Assembly: GCA_015485245.1 (NCBI GenBank)
Contig: WFTY01000242.1
Location: 1-9,920, forward strand
Direction of reading: 5' to 3'
Origin: Anaerolineales bacterium
GTDB taxonomy: Bacteria; Chloroflexota; Anaerolineae; Anaerolineales; UBA11858
DNA: 9,920 nucleotides
The notes beneath the pieces were generated by a model. The model saw nothing but the letters and a program-made list of their open reading frames with translations. It was not told where the DNA came from and did no database searches. Both the position numbers and the translations under genes were made by a program. Of the stretch, positions 7,301 to 9,920 are shown one piece after another (position 1 is the stretch's first letter; each line of letters starts with the position of its first letter).

Positions 7301-7315
7301 TTGGAGAGAGGATAA
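4313..7315 (+). CDS. Molybdenum hydroxylase: fused [2Fe-2S] (CoxS-like) and molybdopterin (CoxL/XdhC-like) subunit with altered N-terminal cluster site
   Basis: This 1000-residue xanthine dehydrogenase-family protein would hydroxylate an unknown aldehyde or N-heterocycle at a molybdenum cofactor. Residues 1-80 form a ferredoxin-like domain. Residues 85-157 are the helical [2Fe-2S] domain, with Cys105 and Cys108 (QCGYCTP) and Cys140 and Cys142 (LCRCTGY). About 162-197 is a repeat-encoded linker. About 222-1000 is the Moco region, with GGGFGGK (464-470), GAYRGYGVPQ with Arg586, GATDLGTGSDT (723-733) and GVKAVAEIP with the probable catalytic Glu958. Oddly, the N-terminal cluster motif reads FGDEHGLTGADTV (36-48) and VNAG (55-58): Asp38, Thr43, Asp46 and Gly58 stand where four cysteines are expected. 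The fusion order resembles aldehyde oxidoreductase (Mop), but a separate FAD subunit lies upstream. Ribosome binding site GGAG is at 4300-4303. The Arg-containing active-site loop is XDH-like, not the CoxL AYxCSFR motif, so CO dehydrogenase is unlikely. Confidence 0.9.
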   Translation: MKITLAINGIEQSVEVAARDNLLTVLRSLGYHSVKFGDEHGLTGADTVLLDGRPVNAGVMLAAQAEGHKIATAEALGMHPDQGWKKTEGLHPLQKAFIETGAIQCGYCTPAQILAAKALLNKNPHPSEAEVRAAISGVLCRCTGYVKPVQAVLRGAAEMRGETMDDGQRMMGEGQRTTDDGRQMTDDSDLWSVDGGQTATRVLPKLVVAPETSPYHTVGQPEPKVDAVKLAQGKPAFAADLEMRGMLYAKVLHSPHAHARIKRIDARAARALPGVAAVLTYKDIPRVPYSTAGQSHPIPGPLDCFSLDDKVRFVGDRVAFVAAETPEIAEKALGLIEVEYEVLPAVLDMREAMKPGAPVIHDEPDYVNFADSDPSRNLAAEIRIDIGDVEKGFAEADHIFEAEYEVPKVQQAHIEPHVVVTYWDEDDRLVIRTSTQVPFHVRRMMAPVLGLPVKRIRVIKPRIGGGFGGKQEVLIEDVAAHLTIATGRPVIYEYTREEEFIAARSRHPMRIRMKTGVKVDGTITANEMYALSDTGANGAHALTVTGNTGHKAMALYVGDGQYRQSPNIRFYADIVYTNHPPSGAYRGYGVPQGFWAVERHMEKIARALNLDPIEFRLKNALRAGELHPFSTAWSEGREPRPETIETNALEECVRQGKAAMGWDQKFGNEAWRAAQTAVGGRQSAVRKGIGVALVMQGTAIPYLDMGGASIKMNDDGSFNLLIGATDLGTGSDTVLAQMAAEVLGVPVEDIIVYSSDTDFTPFDVGAYASSTTYVSGAAVVRAAELVAERIKKRAAKMLDQSDYQTIRLSGRRAIAPDGRAVTLQEIALHSLHMEDQEQIMAVGSYYSPVAPPPFAAQFAEVTVDAETGQVTVDKLVMAVDSGVIVNPITASGQIEGGMTQALGYAVCEEMTFDEQGRARERDFHRYHIFRADEMPELETIFVETFEPSHPFGVKAVAEIPMDGVAPAVANAVRDAVGVDIDDNPVTPEKIWRALRQLERG
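4797..4901. repeat. Tract of 15 degenerate heptanucleotide repeats inside the molybdenum hydroxylase gene
   Basis: Read in steps of seven from 4797, the sequence is a run of related heptamers with consensus GGACGAC. Three identical copies lie at 4839-4859, with variants such as GGACGAT, GGACAGC, GGATGAC and, more diverged, TGTGGTC and GGTGGTC to 4901. Fifteen units make 105 bp, exactly 35 codons, so the frame is kept. Because three units equal seven codons, the protein shows a heptapeptide echo (TMDDGQR, MMGEGQR, TTDDGRQ, MTDDSDL, WSVDGGQ; residues 163-197). The tract sits precisely between the iron-sulfur and Moco domains. Such tracts resemble the short tandemly repeated repetitive sequences known in cyanobacteria. 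Confidence 0.85.
6334..6368. repeat. Second heptanucleotide repeat tract in the molybdenum hydroxylase gene
   Basis: Five 7-bp units run TCAGACC, GCAGTCG, GCGGTCG, ACAGTCC and GCGGTCC. On the complementary strand these read as GGACCGC, GGACTGT, CGACCGC, CGACTGC and GGTCTGA, sharing the GGAC core of the tract at 4797-4901 but in opposite orientation. It encodes a probable surface loop (about residues 675-687, containing TAVGGRQSAVRKG) just before the conserved GIGVALVMQG of the second Moco domain, a position that should tolerate insertions. Confidence 0.65.
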
Positions 7316-7341
7316 CCCCCATTTTTGGTAGGAGGTTCATC

Positions 7342-8157
7342 ATGGATTACCTGTCCTGGCTTTGGCTTTTCTTCATTATCTCTTCGCTGCAACCGGTGGT
7401 GCGGCAGCGCCTGTTGGATCAGGCGCGCCGGCGGTTGATCCGCCAGTTGGAGTTGCTGCACAAGAGCCGGGTGATCGTGCTCATTCATCGTCAGGAGACG
7501 ATGAGCCTGTTGGGTTTTCCGCTGGTGCGTTACATCAATATTGAGGATTCGGAGGACGTGCTGCGCGCCATCAAGATGACGGATGACGATGTGCCTATTG
7601 ACCTCATCCTGCACACCCCCGGTGGGCTGGTCCTGGCTGCCGAGCAGATTGCCTATGCCCTGAAGAAGCACCCCGCCAAAGTGACCGTTTTTGTCCCGCA
7701 TTATGCGATGTCGGGGGGGACGCTGATCGCCCTGGCCGCGGACGAGATCATCATGGACGAAAACGCCGTCCTCGGCCCGGTGGATCCCCAGCTTGGACAG
7801 CATCCTGCAGCCTCGATCCTGAAAGTGTTGGAGCGCAAGCCGATCGCTGAAATTTCCGATGAGACGTTGATTATGGCCGACATCGCCGAGAAAGCCATTG
7901 GACAGGTCAAGCGCACAGTGCGGGAACTTTTGGACGGCAAGCTGCCGGATGCGGATGCGGATCATCTGGCGGAACAACTATCCACCGGCACCTGGACGCA
8001 CGATTACCCCATCATGGTGGATGAGGCTCGCCGCCTGGGGTTGCCGGTGAACACGGAGATGCCCCGCGAGATCTTCCAGATTATGGCGTTGTATCCCCAG
8101 ACGGCGCAGCGTCGGCCTTCGGTGGAGTACATCCCCGCGCCGCGGACGCATGAGTGA
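7342..8157 (+). CDS. SDH-type (serine dehydrogenase proteinase family) ClpP-fold, membrane-anchored serine protease
   Basis: The 271-residue protein belongs to the ClpP/SppA-like SDH proteinase family (Pfam SDH_sah type). An N-terminal hydrophobic segment, LSWLWLFFIISSLQPVV (4-20), followed by an Arg-rich stretch, predicts a single membrane anchor with the protease domain in the cytosol. The core shows PIDLILHTPGGLVLAAEQIA (85-104), with the ClpP-like oxyanion glycines, then VPHYAMSGGTLIALAADEI (118-136), where Ser124 in AMSGGT is the expected nucleophile, and DENAVLGPVDPQLGQ (139-153), a hallmark of this family. The physiological substrate is unknown; membrane protein quality control is plausible by analogy to SppA and NfeD-linked proteases. 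GGAGG (7331-7335) precedes the ATG by six bases. The family name refers to a reported proteinase and does not mean serine dehydratase activity. Confidence 0.88.
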   Translation: MDYLSWLWLFFIISSLQPVVRQRLLDQARRRLIRQLELLHKSRVIVLIHRQETMSLLGFPLVRYINIEDSEDVLRAIKMTDDDVPIDLILHTPGGLVLAAEQIAYALKKHPAKVTVFVPHYAMSGGTLIALAADEIIMDENAVLGPVDPQLGQHPAASILKVLERKPIAEISDETLIMADIAEKAIGQVKRTVRELLDGKLPDADADHLAEQLSTGTWTHDYPIMVDEARRLGLPVNTEMPREIFQIMALYPQTAQRRPSVEYIPAPRTHE

Positions 8158-8175
8158 GGTGGATTGGAGATCGTG

Positions 8176-8889
8176 GTGAACCAGGCATTGCTCGCATTGT
8201 ATAACTACGCCGAATTTGTCCCCGACAAGGTAGATCGCTGGCTGAACTTCGCCGCCAGCCCGCCGCTGGGAGAAGTTGCGCCGGATTTTCCTCTCTGGGA
8301 TTTGGATGGCCGGGAAACGCGTTTGAGCGCACTGTGGTCGCAGCAACGCCTGCTGGTTGTCGAGTTCGGCAGTTTTACCTGACCGTATTGTGGGATGGCG
8401 GCGTCATCCATGAATGCGATTGCCGAACAGTTCGCCAGCGAAGGCGTAGGCTCGATTTTCCTCTACACGCACGAGGCGCACCCTGGGGAACGCTATCCCC
8501 ATCTGACCTCGATGGAGCAGAAATTGCGTCACGCGCGTGCCCTGCGCGACGAACTGGGCGTCTCGCGCCCGATTTATGTGGATTCCCTCGATGGAGCCTG
8601 TCACCGGGCGTATGGCTCCAACCCCAACATGAGTTGGATTTTCGACCGTCGCGGGGTAGTGCATTACAAATCCGATTGGACGGATGCTCGCAGCATCGAG
8701 CGGGCGGTGGAGTATTTTTTGGAAGTGTTCACCCGCCGCAGGCAGGGTGAGCGTCTGGCGCCCTTTCATGTGGAACGCCTGGACTATCGCGATCATGACC
8801 GTCAGGCTTTCTTCCGTGGATTGGAGCGGAGCGGCCCCAAGGCGGTGCGTGAGTTCCGCGAGGCGTTGCGCATCTGGGGCGAGGAGTGA
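8176..8889 (+). CDS. Deiodinase-like thioredoxin-fold selenoprotein (in-frame TGA = selenocysteine 69)
   Basis: A single reading frame of 237 residues is interrupted only by TGA at 8380-8382. The product is a redoxin of the iodothyronine deiodinase-like family, probably a cytosolic thiol/selenol oxidoreductase. Residues 32-50 carry the redoxin entry GEVAPDFPLWDLDGRETRL. Then VVEFGSFT(U)PYCG (61-73) matches the family's FGSxTU/C active site, giving a U-x-x-C pair (Sec69, Cys72). EAHP (100-103) is the conserved deiodinase motif with its His, and VDSLDGACHRAYGSNPNMSW (135-154) matches the family's later segment. GTG at 8176 is preferred because GGAG (8166-8169) lies six bases before it; GTG 8173 or TTG 8164 are alternatives. 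The ATG at 8395, where a caller would restart, has no good ribosome binding site and sits inside the SECIS-like stem. Nonsense mutation is the alternative, but the exact active-site position argues against it. SelA/B/C/D must be encoded elsewhere. Confidence 0.85.
8380..8413 (+). promoter_or_regulatory. Candidate bacterial SECIS element with UGA selenocysteine codon
   Basis: The UGA codon (8380-8382) is followed by a hairpin: GGATG (8393-8397) pairs perfectly with CATCC (8405-8409) around a seven-base loop GCGGCGT. Below it a bulged G8392 and four more pairs (8388-8391 with 8410-8413, two of them G-U) extend the stem. The loop begins with G, or has G in second position if a G-U pair closes it, and lies about 15-16 bases after the UGA. 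This agrees with the usual bacterial SECIS layout: a stem-loop just downstream, a short loop with an early guanine and a bulge. Folding was judged by eye. Confidence 0.65.
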
Positions 8890-8892
8890 GCG

Positions 8893-9920
8893 ATGGCGGA
8901 TAATCGCACTTATGTGGTCGGTCATGTTAACCCGGATACGGATTCAATCGCCGCGGCGATCGGTTACGCCTGGCTGTTGCGCGAGCGCGATCAGGTGGAC
9001 GCCGTCCCGGCGCGCGTCGGACCGACCAACCCGCAGACCAATTGGGCGCTGGAGCGCCTTGGCCTACCCTCGCCCAGCTTGCTGACGGACGCCTCGCCGC
9101 GTTTCAAGAACGTCGCCCGCCGCATGGATACCGCCGCCCCCGATAGCCCGCTGCGCGAGGCCTGGGCAATTGCCAATCGCACCGGCGGGGTGGCGCCGGT
9201 GATCAACCCCGACGGCACACCCTATGGACTGATCACCGGCCTGACGTTGTTCGCCTTTATTGGCGAGCAGGTCGGACCGCACCCCCAACGGCAGGAGATG
9301 AGCATCGCCGATCTGCTTGATGTGCCCTGCCACGAAGCTGCCGATACCGGTGTGCCGCGCTTCCCCGCTTCAGCGCGCATTCGCGATGCACTGCCACTGG
9401 TCTTTCGCGAGGAACGCAATCACTTTTTGGTGGTGGACGAAGACGGTCTTTATCTGGGGGTGTGCCGCCAGCGTGATATGCTCAGCCCTCCGCGTCTGCG
9501 GGTGGTGCTGGTGGATCACAACGAGGCTTCGCAGGCCCTGGGCGCGTTGGAAGAGGCCGAGCTGGTCGAGATTATTGACCATCATCGCCTGGGAAACCCG
9601 CCCACTCGCGCCCCGATTCGCTTTACGGTAGATGTGGTGGGCAGTACCAGCACGTTGATTTCAGAACGCATTGAAGAGGCGGGGTTGAGCGCCCCGCCAG
9701 AGATCGCCGGCATGCTGCTCGCGGGCCTGATTTCGGATACGCTGTTACTCACTTCGCCAACCACGACCAGCCGCGACCGTCGGGTCGCCGAGCGGCTGGC
9801 GCGCTGGGCTTTCACCTGGGGCAGCCCACTGAAGGACGAAACGCTGGAATCCTTTGGGAAGCAATTGCTCGAATCGGGCGCCGGGCTGGCGACGCGCGAC
9901 CCCGCGGAGATCGTCAGCAC
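8893..9920 (+). CDS. ppaC: Manganese-dependent family II inorganic pyrophosphatase with CBS-domain insert (partial, runs off window)
   Basis: The open frame runs to the window end (342 complete codons, no stop). It encodes a DHH-superfamily pyrophosphatase that would hydrolyse PPi to phosphate in the cytosol. The DHH motifs are GHVNPDTDSIAAAI (10-23), VDHNE (207-211), IIDHHRLGN and VGSTSTL, all typical of family II enzymes. Between motif I and DHNE lies an insert of about 160 residues with segments such as GVAPVINPDGTPYGLIT and NHFLVVDEDGLYLGVC, characteristic of a pair of CBS domains. CBS-pyrophosphatases bind adenine nucleotides there, so activity is probably tuned by AMP, ADP or ATP. The C-terminal DHHA2 part with its substrate-binding Ser-Arg-Lys motif lies beyond the window. 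The ATG at 8893 follows the selenoprotein stop by three bases; GAGGAG at 8881-8886, inside the upstream gene's end, gives the ribosome binding site. Confidence 0.9.
   Translation, partial: MADNRTYVVGHVNPDTDSIAAAIGYAWLLRERDQVDAVPARVGPTNPQTNWALERLGLPSPSLLTDASPRFKNVARRMDTAAPDSPLREAWAIANRTGGVAPVINPDGTPYGLITGLTLFAFIGEQVGPHPQRQEMSIADLLDVPCHEAADTGVPRFPASARIRDALPLVFREERNHFLVVDEDGLYLGVCRQRDMLSPPRLRVVLVDHNEASQALGALEEAELVEIIDHHRLGNPPTRAPIRFTVDVVGSTSTLISERIEEAGLSAPPEIAGMLLAGLISDTLLLTSPTTTSRDRRVAERLARWAFTWGSPLKDETLESFGKQLLESGAGLATRDPAEIVS

Noticed and set aside
4313..7315. Aerobic carbon monoxide dehydrogenase (CoxL) assignment
   Set aside because: The active-site loop reads GAYRGYGVPQ, as in xanthine/aldehyde oxidoreductases, not the AYxCSFR motif of form I CoxL.
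8395..8889. A separate 164-residue gene starting at ATG 8395
   Set aside because: It lacks a ribosome binding site, begins inside the SECIS-like stem, lacks the active-site half of the redoxin fold and is in frame with the upstream part through a TGA at the Sec position.

Overview
The window is dense, GC-rich bacterial DNA with every recognisable gene on the + strand. It combines a coenzyme F420 biosynthesis gene next to an F420-type LLM oxidoreductase, a molybdenum-hydroxylase system, an SDH-type ClpP-fold protease, a CBS-containing family II pyrophosphatase and short degenerate 7-8 bp repeats. This mix suggests a member of Chloroflexota, perhaps Anaerolineae-like. That placement is inference from gene content, not from a marker gene.

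Layout. 60-683 is CofC, which activates the lactyl moiety of F420. 727-1719 is a MER-like F420-dependent LLM oxidoreductase. 1719-2201 is a PaaI-type hotdog thioesterase. 2198-2995 is the FAD subunit of a molybdenum hydroxylase. The last three genes overlap by 1-4 bases at their stops and starts, so they are probably translationally coupled. A gap of about 350 bp (2996-3349) holds an octamer repeat, a cruciform-like palindromic element, a possible gene remnant and a palindrome just before the next ribosome binding site. Arginase (3350-4261) follows, then a 1000-residue fusion of [2Fe-2S] and molybdopterin domains (4313-7315). Next come a membrane-anchored SDH-type protease (7342-8157), a deiodinase-like redoxin read through an in-frame TGA (8176-8889), and the start of a CBS-regulated manganese pyrophosphatase (8893 to the window end).

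The two strongest observations are as follows. (1) The deiodinase-like gene carries TGA exactly at the catalytic selenocysteine position of the deiodinase family (FGSFT-TGA-PYCG). A SECIS-like hairpin starts a few bases downstream, so this is very probably a selenoprotein that ordinary gene callers would split in two. (2) In the molybdenum hydroxylase, all four cysteines of the N-terminal plant-ferredoxin-type [2Fe-2S] cluster are replaced while the surrounding fold motif is kept; the second cluster is intact. The iron-sulfur and Moco domains, usually separate subunits, are joined by a linker encoded almost entirely by 15 degenerate heptanucleotide repeats. Related heptamers occur in a second place in the same gene.

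Working together: CofC supplies F420 and the LLM enzyme would use it. The thioesterase and the FAD and Mo subunits look like parts of one catabolic or detoxification unit of unknown substrate, with arginase sitting inside it. The protease, selenoprotein and pyrophosphatase form a close-packed downstream group without an obvious shared pathway.
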